Source: Clitopilus passeckerianus
Lineage: Eukaryota > Basidiomycota > Agaricomycetes > Agaricales > Entolomataceae
Reading direction: 5' to 3'
Assembly: GCA_944990035.1 (NCBI GenBank)
Contig: CALYLX010000081.1
Span: 62,001 to 126,000, forward strand
DNA: 64,000 nt
Below, piece after piece: positions 10,020 through 21,547 of this stretch (positions are counted from its first letter, which is position 1; each line of letters opens with the position of its first letter). The translations under genes were made by a program, and so were the position numbers. Under the pieces are notes generated by a model, which searched no databases, had not been told where the DNA came from, and saw only the letters and a program-made list of their open reading frames with translations.

Positions 10020-13000
10020 ATGGATTATCAAGGATTCCAGCAAAACGGGCAGTGGCCTCCAAGCGTACCGCTGCAACACTCTGAAGCGCAGTCTTCCCGT
10101 CAACCATCCGTATCTTCGAACAATACCTCAAGGCGTCCACCAACTTACACACCAGATGACGACCAACGCACCATATCGAGTCGCTTGTCCGATAGCGAAG
10201 ATAACCAGGACTCCCAGAGTCTATATCCTCCCAGCTACCGGACTGCCCCTTCAATGTACGGTTACGAGGAAGACGATTCCTCAGCAGTTTCATACTCTGG
10301 GCAAACGACGCTTCATTATGCACCGAGTAGTACCTTCCTAGAGCATCGTTTGGGCAGTACATCGACCCTTACACAGACCGGCCAATATGGGGATGAAGTG
10401 GAGCGGCCAGAAACACCGACTCTACGACCATTGCGGATGTCAGACGTTCCTACAAATGGGCACTTGCAGAATAACCAGCGCGAATTGCACTGGACTGATG
10501 ACGGAACGTCGCAGTTCATTGCTGAACTCGATCCACCAGGATATAGCCATCCATTATCATACTATATTTTCGGCAGGTGGACCGAAGCATTGGTGACATC
10601 GCACCACATTAGCGGACATCTGTCGCTCATGCACGCGTTTTGGCGCCTCAGAAGGACTGTGGAGGACCTCGACAACCGCGATGACCAACCTGTCACGCCT
10701 TTCCCTAAAGAAAAGGATCGACGTTGGGCTTGGCTAGTTTCGTTCGCAGTTGATAGGTACCCGAAATTTTCTATTTGGTGGGTAAAACACACACTTATTC
10801 TCCGAACCTTTCAGGTTTTCGATATGGTGCGAATCACTGGAATCGGAAGATGTTCAGTACGCAACCCACGAGATTATGCCCCCACTGGATGTTCTGATGG
10901 TAAAGGCTTTCTTGATAGACTCCGTATGCCGGCTCTTACAGGTTGTTTTAGGTTTGGCACACCTACCTATTAAATCCTGCGTATGTCACTGCCTTTATTT
11001 TCACTGTTCCTCTGTACTGAGAATTACTAGATGGTATGCAGAGGACTCCAAAAGGATCCCATGCCTCCGTGTTCTGTCCCGCATCGGCCACTTGAGATTT
11101 ATGCCTGCACTGGTAAGCTGCCCGACGACGTACTTTCTGAAGTTAATGACCGGAAATTTTCAGACCGGTGAACTCAGCATAATACTTGACGCACCTGTCA
11201 CGGATATACGTAGAGAAACATGGAAGAACAAGACGCAAGGGCGAGCCTTTGATGTATTTGAAGATGCTAGGCAAAGCCGTCTCAAAATATTCAAATGCCC
11301 AGATTGCGAAGCCAATATCGAACATCGTCAGCCTTTCACTTTGTTCATACTCCCTTACCGTGTGTTAACTGTTTCCAGCCTATATGAGTGGGGATGGCAC
11401 GGGGTTCCTACAAAGAAACTTCGAAGCCTTCTGCTCCAACATCGCTTGTCATTTCGTGGAGAATCCCATTGACAGGACTACCCTGGGTGCTCGCAAGTTA
11501 GCAGAGGATATCGTTAGATCAGATGACACTCTACAAACATATCTTGCGTTTGTGAATCCGGCACTCATGACCCGTGCAAGCTGATAGGTGCCTTTTTTCA
11601 GTGGTTCTCTATGGTCTTCTCGAGATGCCATCAACAGGGACAACGGTCAACGGGTGAAAACTGCTATCGCGAATCACGAGAGCCTGGGGTGTCCTAAAGC
11701 ATTCACGGACGAGCAACTGATTCTATCAGTTCTCCAGCAATACGTGAAGAGCGAGGTTTTACAGTCGAACGACTTGATACGCCCCGTTCATTTTGCCCGT
11801 GCCGGTTGGCTCATGGAAATCTTGAAAAGGCATAAGTTCACGCTTTACCGCATCGTCAACGCCATCGCCAACGCCTTGAAGAAAAGCTGTGCCCATCCCA
11901 TCAAAATGTGGGTAGTGAGGTCTGTAGTCACTTGTTGCACTCTGAAAGCTCTATCCTAGGTCACGAAGGATCTACTCCGCCTACACGGATGGAAACGTTT
12001 TCTCCGTCGATCTCGTTGGCGCGGTAAGGTTCTCAACCTGCCTCAAGGACATCACTGACTCTACTCATCCCACAGGTATTGAGACAAAGCTCCTTCGTCC
12101 AGAAGATGCACGAGTTAGGGTGGTCCAAGCCTGGTTATTTTGCTCGCGCCGACGATGAGGTTATTCTGCAGCATGTCGTCACGCGCTATCACGCGTAAGT
12201 ATTGTGTTTCTACTCGTATTAATTTCCGAATAACTGATTGTCCAATAGCTTTCTCGACCTAATTGCAACTTCTCCCAAACTATTATATGTGCCTACTCTT
12301 GACATCGACCTTGCCTGGCACACCCATCAACTTTTCGGTAGCAAATATCACGAGGACTGTAAAAAATACGTTCATTTCTATCTGAACCAGTGAGTAGCCT
12401 GTTGCAATGTTGCTGCCCTCAGCTGAATCACCGTGTTAGTGATGACAAGGTGAATGAGTCTTACCTCGAACGAGCGTTCGACGAGACTTGTAGAGCTTGG
12501 AAGTCCCGCTTCAAGGTCCCATATACCTTCTGCGGCTGCCCAGTCCCAGGAAAACAAATGTTCGGCAGCACCGACACACATTATACCCACCATTACAGAG
12601 AGCAGGAGAATCTGCTCAAGCCACGGTCGGCGGACGACCTCATGTTCCAAGCAAGTACGCACGCGAGCGATCACAACGCAATTTACGACAATCGTCGCCC
12701 CACGAAGAGTGAGGCTGCCAGGAAGATCCGTCTCGAGAAGCAGTTCAAAAGGGAAACTCGCGGAGGCGGCATACTCGAGGGGCTGGCTAGGGGGAAATCC
12801 ATCAAGCTTGAATCGAACGTACCTCACGATCCCGCCTTCTTCGCTCACATCCCGAGCTGGTACTATAGTTCCACGGGACGTGCGGATTGCGTTCTCTATG
12901 CAGCACACACCGTTGATAGCCAATACTTCGATGTTAGAAAGGTGTGTATCGTTGTCCAGATGTCTCAACTTACTGCCGCTGACATGGTAAATCAGTGCCC

Positions 13001-13100
13001 GGCGGGGATGCTGCAGTGTACTGACTTGCCTTGGTATGCGGAAGGATTAGATACCCCAGTACGACGCGAGTACGGCGACAGTGAATGGACTGCATCTTAG
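10020..13100 (+). CDS. GRDP-like (DUF1399) protein, copy A
   Basis: Member of the DUF1399 / glycine-rich-domain protein-like family; biochemical role in fungi unknown. Twelve exons join in frame to about 833 residues: 10020-10756, 10815-10899, 10952-10980, 11031-11112, 11164-11326, 11379-11547, 11602-11907, 11960-12023, 12076-12194, 12249-12389, 12440-12941, 12996-13100. The first 170 residues are Ser/Pro/Gln-rich and disordered, with three PPxY motifs (PPTY, PPSY, PPGY). The domain then shows DVLM-VWHTYLLNPAWYAED, a CPDC-x24-CSNIAC putative zinc ribbon (about residues 356-389), RYHAFLDL, DIDLAWHTHQ (about 603-612), FCGCP and ASDHN. It ends YGDSEWTAS with no Gly-rich tail, unlike C and D. It is the head of a four-gene same-strand array. 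Part of it is identical to copy B, introns included. Family call is strong from DIDLAWHTHQ and overall order. Confidence 0.88.
10861..11276 (+). repeat. conversion tract 1, identical to 15808-16223
   Basis: All 416 bases match the copy-B segment 15808-16223 at a constant offset of 4947, by line-by-line comparison. The tract spans three whole introns (10900-10951, 10981-11030, 11113-11163), while sequence on each side differs at many sites. Identity that ignores exon-intron borders points to gene conversion, not selection. Confidence 0.9.
12507..12658 (+). repeat. conversion tract 2, identical to 17454-17605
   Basis: All 152 bases match copy B at the same offset. The tract lies in exon 11 around the FCGCPVPGKQMFGS segment; differences resume immediately on both sides. 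Confidence 0.85.
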
Positions 13101-13890
13101 CTAGCTTCCGACATCAACTTGCCAGCATCACAACATCACTCAAACGAATTAGAACGTTATCTTGTTGAACACAAACCCTCGGAATTTCTACCGAGATGGA
13201 ATATCGATAGCTCGATTTTAGGCTCCAAACGATGAATGTATTTATCCTAAGGACCTGTGTTAGAGACCACAAATGTTGCATAAATGTCAAAATTATTTGA
13301 AACGTGAATTCCGACCGGTTTGGATCGGGTTGAACAATGGTAATGATTGGAAGCTGAGTACACATACATTCAACATGTTGATGACTCCATGAAGGACCCG
13401 GAGAGTAAACATCATCAGTAGAGGAGTGGGCAAAGGATAGAGAGCAATACACATGTCAAAGTTTGCAGTGTGGGGTAGTGGCAAAGGCTTGCAGTTAGAG
13501 CATTCCATGCCTCTCTTGGGAACTACGACGTCGGCGTATGCAGCAACCACAGCAGAGAGGCAAATCGTAGAGAAGGAAAGAGGTCTCCACTATAGATATT
13601 TTGTAGTAGATTATTTATCGGGATTGGCTCCAATACTTAAGTAGTTACCCTTCGTCGTCGAGCACACTGCTACTATTGTGGTTCACCATATGCAAATTCT
13701 TAGCACATACACTTGTATCTCGTCACACGCATTTCTGGGAACCTTCAAACTTGGTTCTTACGTAGATAGGCTAGTTTTCAAGAGACTCCCCGGTTCGAAA
13801 TTCTTGCATCCTTTGTCTAAATTGCGTCGGGCACTGGCCGAGCAGAAAAGTGAAAAGGAACAACGTATGCAAATGCCATCAAACGCGTTG
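13101..13890. other. intergenic region between copies A and B, first part
   Basis: Probable 3' UTR of copy A followed by AT-rich spacer. No coding signal was seen. Confidence 0.4.
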
Positions 13891-14391
13891 TCACTTGATG
13901 TCACGGTGAAATTTCATTCTCCGAGGGCTGCCAATGAGCCGGGATCGAAAGATCGTTGACAATGACCACGCATGCGACCACAAAGGTCCTCCGTCAACAA
14001 TATTCATGGATAGCGAATTTCCAATGCTCAATTCCAATTGCAAGTACATTGCACGGGGGCGGCTCAGATGGGAGCCTGCTGTAGGATCTAATACAAAATA
14101 TGGAGGATACTGAGGAGAATCCTGGAACGCAAAGTACGGTACTCCCACTTCCCCTCCAGCGTTCAAATGCTGATTTGTTATCGGACGTAGAAAACGTCGG
14201 CGTAACGACCAGTATGGCACGTTCATCTTTGAGGCTGCATCGGCCATGTTGGCAAAGTCTCCATTGGAGTATCGTCTACACCCCTCCACGATGCGGCCCT
14301 CTAATTCACTATCGAATGTCTGGCCTCGGTATACTTGAGCGCGTACCATGCTGATGATATTAACGCGACATTTTCTTCTCACAGGTGACAT
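13891..14391 (-). pseudogene. HTH-Psq-type fragment, transposase-derived
   Basis: An open frame from ATG 14391 of 166 codons. Residues about 25-65 contain the segment ELEGRIVEGCRRYSNGDF, then AASKMNVPYWSLRRRF. This is the pattern of Psq/pogo-type helix-turn-helix domains, where a basic helix ends in a PYxTLRRR-like motif. Nothing downstream resembles a DDE catalytic core, and the rest of the frame has little coding character. The likely origin is the N-terminal DNA-binding part of a pogo/Tc1-like transposase left between the duplicated GRDP genes. A small domesticated regulator is also possible. Confidence 0.5.
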
Positions 14392-14907
14392 TCAACAGTC
14401 AGCCGAGATGCCGTGTCGGGGATCAAACTGATCACTGAATGTCACTCCAATGTCACTCTCGACAACCTTCAAAACCAAGAACGAGGAGATGGGACTCATC
14501 CACTGTCCATTCTAGACCGGAGAAATGGATTTAAGAGCCTATGTAGCTGTATTATACTGCTCAGAGAGTCTTGTGCCAACGTGATATTCTTATAGTGCTC
14601 TCCGAAGGCCTCGCGGCTGTTACATTGATCTCATTTTAACACCTTTTCGAGTCTCATACCATTGCATTGTAGTTTTTCGGCAAATGGATTGTAGAAACGT
14701 ATTAATATACATTAACTTCATAACCTACAGCCATCCGATCTTAAGTCTTATGGCTCGAAGCCACAGGAGAGGCCGTTTGCATATGGTGATCCGTTTGCAT
14801 ATGGTGACACATCATAGTATTCCGAGTTAATCGTCGTGTGATCCCGAGTAGCACGCAGATCAGAAGAGCTTGTGATGCTATGATGGCTGCAACCTCAACT
14901 TTCACCA
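14392..14907. other. intergenic region upstream of copy B
   Basis: No gene. The last 80 bp are similar to the promoter of copy A. A direct repeat of ccgtttgcatatggtga is seen near 14773-14806. Confidence 0.4.
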
Positions 14908-14914
14908 TATATAA
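14908..14914 (+). promoter_or_regulatory. TATA box of GRDP gene B
   Basis: TATATAA lies 66 bp upstream of the copy-B ATG, matching copy A in spacing and flanks. Confidence 0.6.
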
Positions 14915-14973
14915 CCTCCAGCTTGGCGGGATGGTGTGCAACACGACGCCAGCATCGCGCCCATTTCAGCGCT

Positions 14974-17900
14974 ATGGATTATCGAGGATTCCCGGGAGGC
15001 GGGCAATGGACACCAAGTGGTCCAACCCAGCACTCTGGAGCGCAATTTTCTCGTCAACCCTCCATGTCTTCAATGAACACCTCCAGGCGTCCACCAAGCT
15101 ACGCTACTTACACACCGGATGACGATCAACGCACCATATCAGACTATGGAGATATCCAGGACACCCAGAGTCTATATCCTCCCAGCTACCGGACTGCTCC
15201 CTCACTCTATGGTTACGACGAAGACGAGTCTTCATCGGCTCCGCACTCTAGCCAAACGACGCTTCGCTATGCACCGAGCAGTACTTTTCTGGAGCATCAG
15301 TTTGGAAGTACATCGACCCTCACACAGGCCAGCCAGTATGAGGACGAGGAGGAGCGGTCGGAAACACCAACTCTACGGCCTTTGCGAATATCAGACATTT
15401 CTACGAACCAGAACTCTCAGAATGACTTGCGTGAATTGCACTGGACTGATGATGGTACATCGGAGTCCATGACTGATATCGATCCACCGGAATACAGTCA
15501 CCCGTCATCATACTACATTCTCAGCACCCAGACCGAAGCATTGGTGACATCGCACCACATTAGTGGACACCTGTCACTCATGCACGCATTTTGGCGCCTC
15601 AGAAGGACTGTGGAGGGCCTGGACGACCGGGATAACCAACCCGTCACGCCTTTCCCTGAAGAACAGGACCGACGCTGGGCTTGGCTAGTCTCGTTCGCAG
15701 TTGATAGGTGCTTGAAATTTTCTTCTGAGTAGAGCCCGTATTTATCCTTTGAGCCTTTCAGGTTTTCGATATGGTGTGAATCACTAAAATCAGAAGATGT
15801 TCAGTATGCAACCCACGAGATTATGCCCCCACTGGATGTTCTGATGGTAAAGGCTTTCTTGATAGACTCCGTATGCCGGCTCTTACAGGTTGTTTTAGGT
15901 TTGGCACACCTACCTATTAAATCCTGCGTATGTCACTGCCTTTATTTTCACTGTTCCTCTGTACTGAGAATTACTAGATGGTATGCAGAGGACTCCAAAA
16001 GGATCCCATGCCTCCGTGTTCTGTCCCGCATCGGCCACTTGAGATTTATGCCTGCACTGGTAAGCTGCCCGACGACGTACTTTCTGAAGTTAATGACCGG
16101 AAATTTTCAGACCGGTGAACTCAGCATAATACTTGACGCACCTGTCACGGATATACGTAGAGAAACATGGAAGAACAAGACGCAAGGGCGAGCCTTTGAT
16201 GTATTTGAAGATGCTAGGCAAAGTCGTCTCAAAGTATTCAAATGCCCAGATTGCGAATCCGACATCGAACATCGTCAGTCTTTCCTTTGTTCATCTCCCT
16301 TACCGTTCGCTGAGTATTTCCAGCCTATATGAATAGGGATGGCACGGGGTTCCTACAACAAAACTTTGAGGCCTTCTGCTCGAACATCGATTGTCATTTC
16401 GTGAATAAACCAATTGATAAGACTTCCATGGGGGCTCGCAAGTTAGCCGAGGACATCGTTCGATCTGACGACACCCTGCAATCATTCCTTGCGTTCGTGA
16501 TTCCAGTCATTTTGGCCCCTCTGCAGCAAGCTGATACGTCTCTCTCAGTGGTTCGATATGGTCTTCCCTATACGCCATCAACAAGGCCAGCGGTCAACGG
16601 GTGAAGACTGCTATGTCAAAATACGAGAGCTTACAGTGCCCCAAAGCATTCACGGACGAGGAGCTGATTCTATCGGTCCTCAAGCGATACGTGAAGAGCG
16701 AGGCTGTACAGTCAAACGACTTGATACGCCCTGTTAATTTTGCCCGCGCCGGCTGGGTTATCGAAATCTTGAGAAAGCATCAGTTCACGCTGTGCCGCCT
16801 CGTCAACTCCATCGCCAGCGCCTTGAGAAAAAGCAACGAAGAGTCCATCAAAATGTTGGTAGTGAGGCCTTAGTCATCTTCCCCCCCTCTGAAAGCTCTG
16901 TCTTAGGCCCCGAAGGATCTACTCCGCCTACACGAATGGAAACGTTTTCTCCGTCGATCTCGTTGGCGCGGTAAGGTTCTCAACTTGACCCAAGGACATC
17001 ACTGACCTTACTTATCCCACAGGTATTGAGACAAAGCTCCTTTGTCCAGAAGATGTACGAGTTAGGGTGGTCCAAGCCTGGTTATTTTGCTCGCGCCGAC
17101 GATGAAGTTATTCTGCAGCATGTCGTCACGCGTTATCACGCGTAAGTATTGTGTTTCTACTCGCATTAATATCCGAATAACTGATTGTCCAATAGCTTTC
17201 TCGACCTAATTGCAACTTCTCCCAAACTATTATATGTGCCTACTCTTGACATCGACCTCGCCTGGCACACCCATCAACTTTTTGGTATCAAGTATCACGA
17301 GGACTGCAAGAAATACGTCCATTTTTACCTAGACCAGTGAGTTACCTGTGGCAGTTTTGCTGCCCTTAGCTGAAGCACATTGTTAGTGACGACAAAGTGA
17401 ATGAATCCAATCTCGAACAAGCGTATGACGTGACTTGTCGAGCTTGGAAGACTCGCTTCAAGGTCCCATATACCTTCTGCGGCTGCCCAGTCCCAGGAAA
17501 ACAAATGTTCGGCAGCACCGACACACATTATACCCACCATTACAGAGAGCAGGAGAATCTGCTCAAGCCACGGTCGGCGGACGACCTCATGTTCCAAGCA
17601 AGTACACACGCAAGCGATCATAGCGCAGTCTACGATAATCGCCGCAGCGTAAACAGTCAGGCTATCAGGAAAGTCCGGCTCGAGAAGCGGTCCAGGAGGG
17701 AAAACCGCGACGATGGCATACTCAAGGGGCTGACTAGAGGCAAATCCCAGAAACTGGAATCAAATGTGCCTCACGATCCAGCCTTCTTTGCTCCCATCCC
17801 AGACTGGTACTTTAGATCGACCGGACGTGCAGATTGCGTTCTCTATGCAGCCCACACCAATGATAGCCAATACTTCGATGTGAAAAAGGTGTGTACTCTT

Positions 17901-18020
17901 GTCCAGGTGACACCACTCACTGTGGCTGACATGGAAAATCAGTACCCAGCGGGGATGCTGCAATACAGTGACTTGCCCTGGCCCACTGAAGGATCAGATG
18001 GGCTGGTACGACGTGAGTAG
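14974..18020 (+). CDS. GRDP-like (DUF1399) protein, copy B
   Basis: Closest paralog of copy A, with the same intron positions and an open frame throughout. It begins MDYRGFPGGGQWTPSGP and ends EGSDGLVRRE. The disordered N-terminus has three PPxY motifs (PPSY, PPSY, PPEY). Within the domain are VWHTYLLNP, CPDC-x24-CSNIDC, RYHAFLDL, DIDLAWHTHQ, CGCP and SDHS in place of SDHN. Like copy A it lacks the Gly/Cys-rich C-terminal tail of C and D. Segments 15808-16223 and 17454-17605 are identical to copy A, introns included, while the N-terminal exon has diverged with several indels. It most likely arose by tandem duplication followed by conversion. Function unknown. Confidence 0.87.
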
Positions 18021-18689
18021 GCCTGCAGTGCGGCGCCAGGCAAGTTTGGACACACGCCACGCACGTTTAACACAGGGGCGAATGTCCGGCTGTATTCATG
18101 TTTCCAGCATTGCCCTTCCACAGCAATGTCAGTCGGAAAGGATGACTGTACATCAACGACGTAACCACCCCTTAGCCATTTCAGTTCCGTGTCCGAAGAA
18201 TCCGAACTATGAACTTGGGGGCGCAAAGGGGATCGCGTACCCCGATCGAGAGCAGCAGGCTAGCACACACTTGCTTGGTAGCCCATCTATGTATAACCTC
18301 TCCTCACCGCGTAGTTATTGAGAATTCATTGTGTTGAAACTCCGGTAAAATTGGGTTGGTCTGCCGTTCCAGTTCCTATCGCGTACTTGCCGGCTCGTAG
18401 AAGATACGCCAGATCGTACTTCACACCAACTTCATACCTATCTTGAAACGGGACCCCTTCTTACCCATGACTGACAATGTCGACCTTTCGATGGTGCTCG
18501 TTTCCCCACATGCGTTCGTTACTTTTAATAGCCACCCTGCGGCCGACCCCACCATCTATCAAAAACGATTTCACTGCAAGGGGCGGTGCAAGGTACCCAT
18601 AGCTGTCAACCCCGTGATATCCCCTATGATAGAACACGACCGAGAGTGTATAGAAAGAGCGACAAAGTGCTTGGATGAAGCCCAAGATC
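18021..18689. other. intergenic region between copies B and C
   Basis: An open frame covers 18467-18703 but overlaps the start of copy C in another frame and shows no motif, so it is not called. The rest is probable promoter. Confidence 0.4.
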
Positions 18690-21410
18690 ATGCCATCCAT
18701 TGACGCCCAGGCTTTGCCCTCGAACGAGGCACCGCCCCCAGTCCATAGCTCGCAGCTTGAGCCAAGGAAACCAAGCGATCACAAAGCGGAACCTACGGCG
18801 GACTCGACGAGTCTTCCCCCGAGTTATGCCTTTCCGACCGCTTTCATCATTGGTGCCCAACGCACTAAGCCTCTGGTAACACCAGCTGCTATCAAGAGCC
18901 ACCTGTCCCTTCTCCATGCTTTCGCCGAGTTGAGGAAGACCATCGAGGAGCTGAATGACCCGGAGCAACAGCCAGTACAACCGTTTCCAACGGAGAAGGA
19001 TTTGAGATGGGCATGGTTTGTTGCCTTTGCGGTCGATAGGTAAGGAGGCATCTGTGTCTTGGGAGGCTCAAACCTTAACATAACCCAATTTCAGATTTGC
19101 GGCCTGGTGCGACTCCCTGATCCTTAACGATGCTGCACGCTCTTCGGGAGTTGACATTATTCCACCTCTCGACGTCCTGATGGTGCGAGTCAAGTAATCT
19201 TTCTGCCCATTCCTTCTCTGACTAAGACCCGCAGGTCTGGCATGCTTACATGCTGAACCCAGGGTATGTGCTGTCTTCATACTGTTTCGGCTTCTTCTCA
19301 CCGTACAAACCCCAGATGGTACGCCGAGGATTGTACCCGCATCCCCAAATTGCGGGTTCTAGCTGACATCGGAGAACAGTTTGCTTCTATCTTGGTGAGC
19401 ACCGTAGTATCCTTGTGACTTGCAAATTCTGATTTAGACCCCCCACAGCCAGATTCTCTGCAGTCTCTTATTCAGCAGCCTCCGGCACGTGCCCGTGTAG
19501 CCCTATGGGAACAGCACACCAGTCGGCTGTACGATGCGCTCGAAGATGCCAGGCAGAACACTGTCAAGCGGGTACCCTGCCCTGCTTGCAGTAGGTTCTC
19601 TCACCATCGTGGGTATTTCCTCCTTCCTGGAAAGTCGCAAGCTTCATCTTGTCCACAGCCTACATGGACGCGACTGGTACCGGATACTTGCAGAAGAAGT
19701 TCACCGTGACCTGTCCCAGTTTCGGCTGCCAACAACAGATCACCCATTCGAGTCTTGGAGCTCGTAAGCTCGCGGAGGATATCACAAGCCCCTATCCTAC
19801 CTACCTTGCGTGCGTCTTTTCTATATTTTTTTACGCTATTGGACATTTCCTCATATGCTCCTCAGTGGTACATTGAGAACGCCAGACTCCGTCTCCGACC
19901 AATTGAGGGGACAGACAGTCAAGGATGCGATCCTCCAATCAACCCTTCTCAAGCCTCCTGTGCTCCCCCCGACTCCACAGGAATGGGTCAAACTCATTAT
20001 GAATAACACCAGATGCTCTCTTGATTCGATCAAGGCTCAGATGGCGTCAAAGATGAAAGCTGGAGGTGGCAAATTGTAAGTTCCTAGTTGTGGCATCAAA
20101 TTTGTTCGAATCCTTAGACGACTCCTTCAGGCTTGGAAGGATTATGTCGGCCTATACCACCGGTGAAATATTCTCTGTTGATCTTGTCGGTGCCGTAGGT
20201 CTTCCACTTCAGCTTTCTTCGAACAGGTCACTGATGGTTTTGACCCACAGGTCATTCGTCAAGGCTCGTTCGTCCAGAAAATGCATGCTCTCAGATGGAC
20301 GGAACCCGGGTGCTTCGACGATCCTCTCGATGAGATTGCATTACAACATAGTATTGGTCGATATCACGCGTAGGTGGTTTCACCCATTTTCGTTGACTTG
20401 TCGCCCACACCTACATAGATTCTTGGATCTGATGTCGTCCTCTCCTGCGGGTTTCTTCGTCCCGACGCTCGATATTGATCTTGCCTGGCACACTCACCAA
20501 TTGCTCGGTAACCAATACAATATGGACAGCAAGAGACTGGTTGGAAGATACATTGATCAGTAAGTTCTTCATCAGCTCTTCGACTTTTTCTCATATCTTC
20601 CTGCTAGTGACGACAAGATCGAAGAAGACACTCTTGCCTCAGCCTTTGACGTTACATGCCGAGCCTGGAAGAACCGGTTCCAAGTCCAGTACATGCACTG
20701 TGGATGCCCTATCCCTGGAGAAACCATCGGCCAAAGGCTCTCTAAATTCGTATCTGCTAACAACGGTCCCAAGTCCTACCTCGTCCCGCCATCCTCCTAT
20801 GAAGACGACCTTTCGGTCCTCGCGGCAACACACCCGAGCGACCATAACTCTGTCTTTGACAATCACAAGAAGACCTTAAGTGACTATCGCCGGAACAAGA
20901 GGCGGGAGAAGAGACGCAAGAGGCTGCTTCGGGACAAAGAACTGGCCGAGAAGGGCAAACTTGACCAGCGAGCTTTGGACAGAGCGTATGCCCATGATCC
21001 AGCGTTCTTGCTGCCTATCCCTCTCTGGTATTATAGCCCGATCTACGTTGGATGTGCTGCCTATGCGCCGGGTGTGGTCGATAGTAGTGCCGGAGCAGGT
21101 GGCGGGAGCTGCGCTGCGGTAAGTGGGATGATCCCTTGACTGTTCAAGATGCTAATATGTATTTCAGGGCGCTGGTGCTTGCGGTGCTGGGGGCTCTGCT
21201 TGTGGTGGCGGTAAGGTATTCTCTGTTCTTCAAAAACATGATTATTGATGCTTTCGAAGGAGGTGCGTGCGGCGGCGATGGTGGTGGTGGTGGTGGTGGA
21301 TGTGGAGGGGGAGGAGGAGGAGGAGGATGTGGAGGCGGGGGTGGAGGTTAGTATCAACACGAATCTCTCATGTTTGACCAATTAGTGACTATCGGGTTCT
21401 AGGCGGCTGA
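18690..21410 (+). CDS. GRDP-like (DUF1399) protein, copy C, with Gly/Cys-rich tail
   Basis: Diverged paralog of A and B. The start is ATG 18690 (MPSIDAQALPSNE); an in-frame ATG at 18675 would add five residues. It has a short N-terminus with one PPSY motif. The core shows VWHAYMLNPGWYAED, CPAC-x24-CPSFGC, RYHAFLDL, DIDLAWHTHQ, HCGCP, HPSDHNSVFD and HDPAFLLPIPLWYY. Intron positions match those of A. After a basic stretch (RREKRRKRLLRDK) the C-terminus becomes almost pure glycine punctuated by cysteine, spread over four short exons split at about 21120-21167, 21212-21260 and 21350-21402, ending TGA 21408-21410. Gly-rich tails give the family its name in plants. No lesion seen. Role unknown. Confidence 0.87.
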
Positions 21411-21547
21411 ATGTGAATCCTGAAATTTGTTCTTGTATTTTACAGCCAATCATGTACATAATATATATGCCTATTTATTGTATCAGAAGGATATGCAATT
21501 CCGGGTCTTGCATTGTTGCAAGACTTCAATTCACTGCATGCTTGACA

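Noticed and set aside
18443..18703. Open frame before GRDP copy C
   Set aside because: It begins at a non-ATG codon, overlaps the copy-C start in another frame, and shows no motif or paralog upstream of the other copies.
21061..21381. Ser/Thr-rich minus-strand frame opposite the tail of copy C
   Set aside because: It is the antisense shadow of the glycine-codon run.
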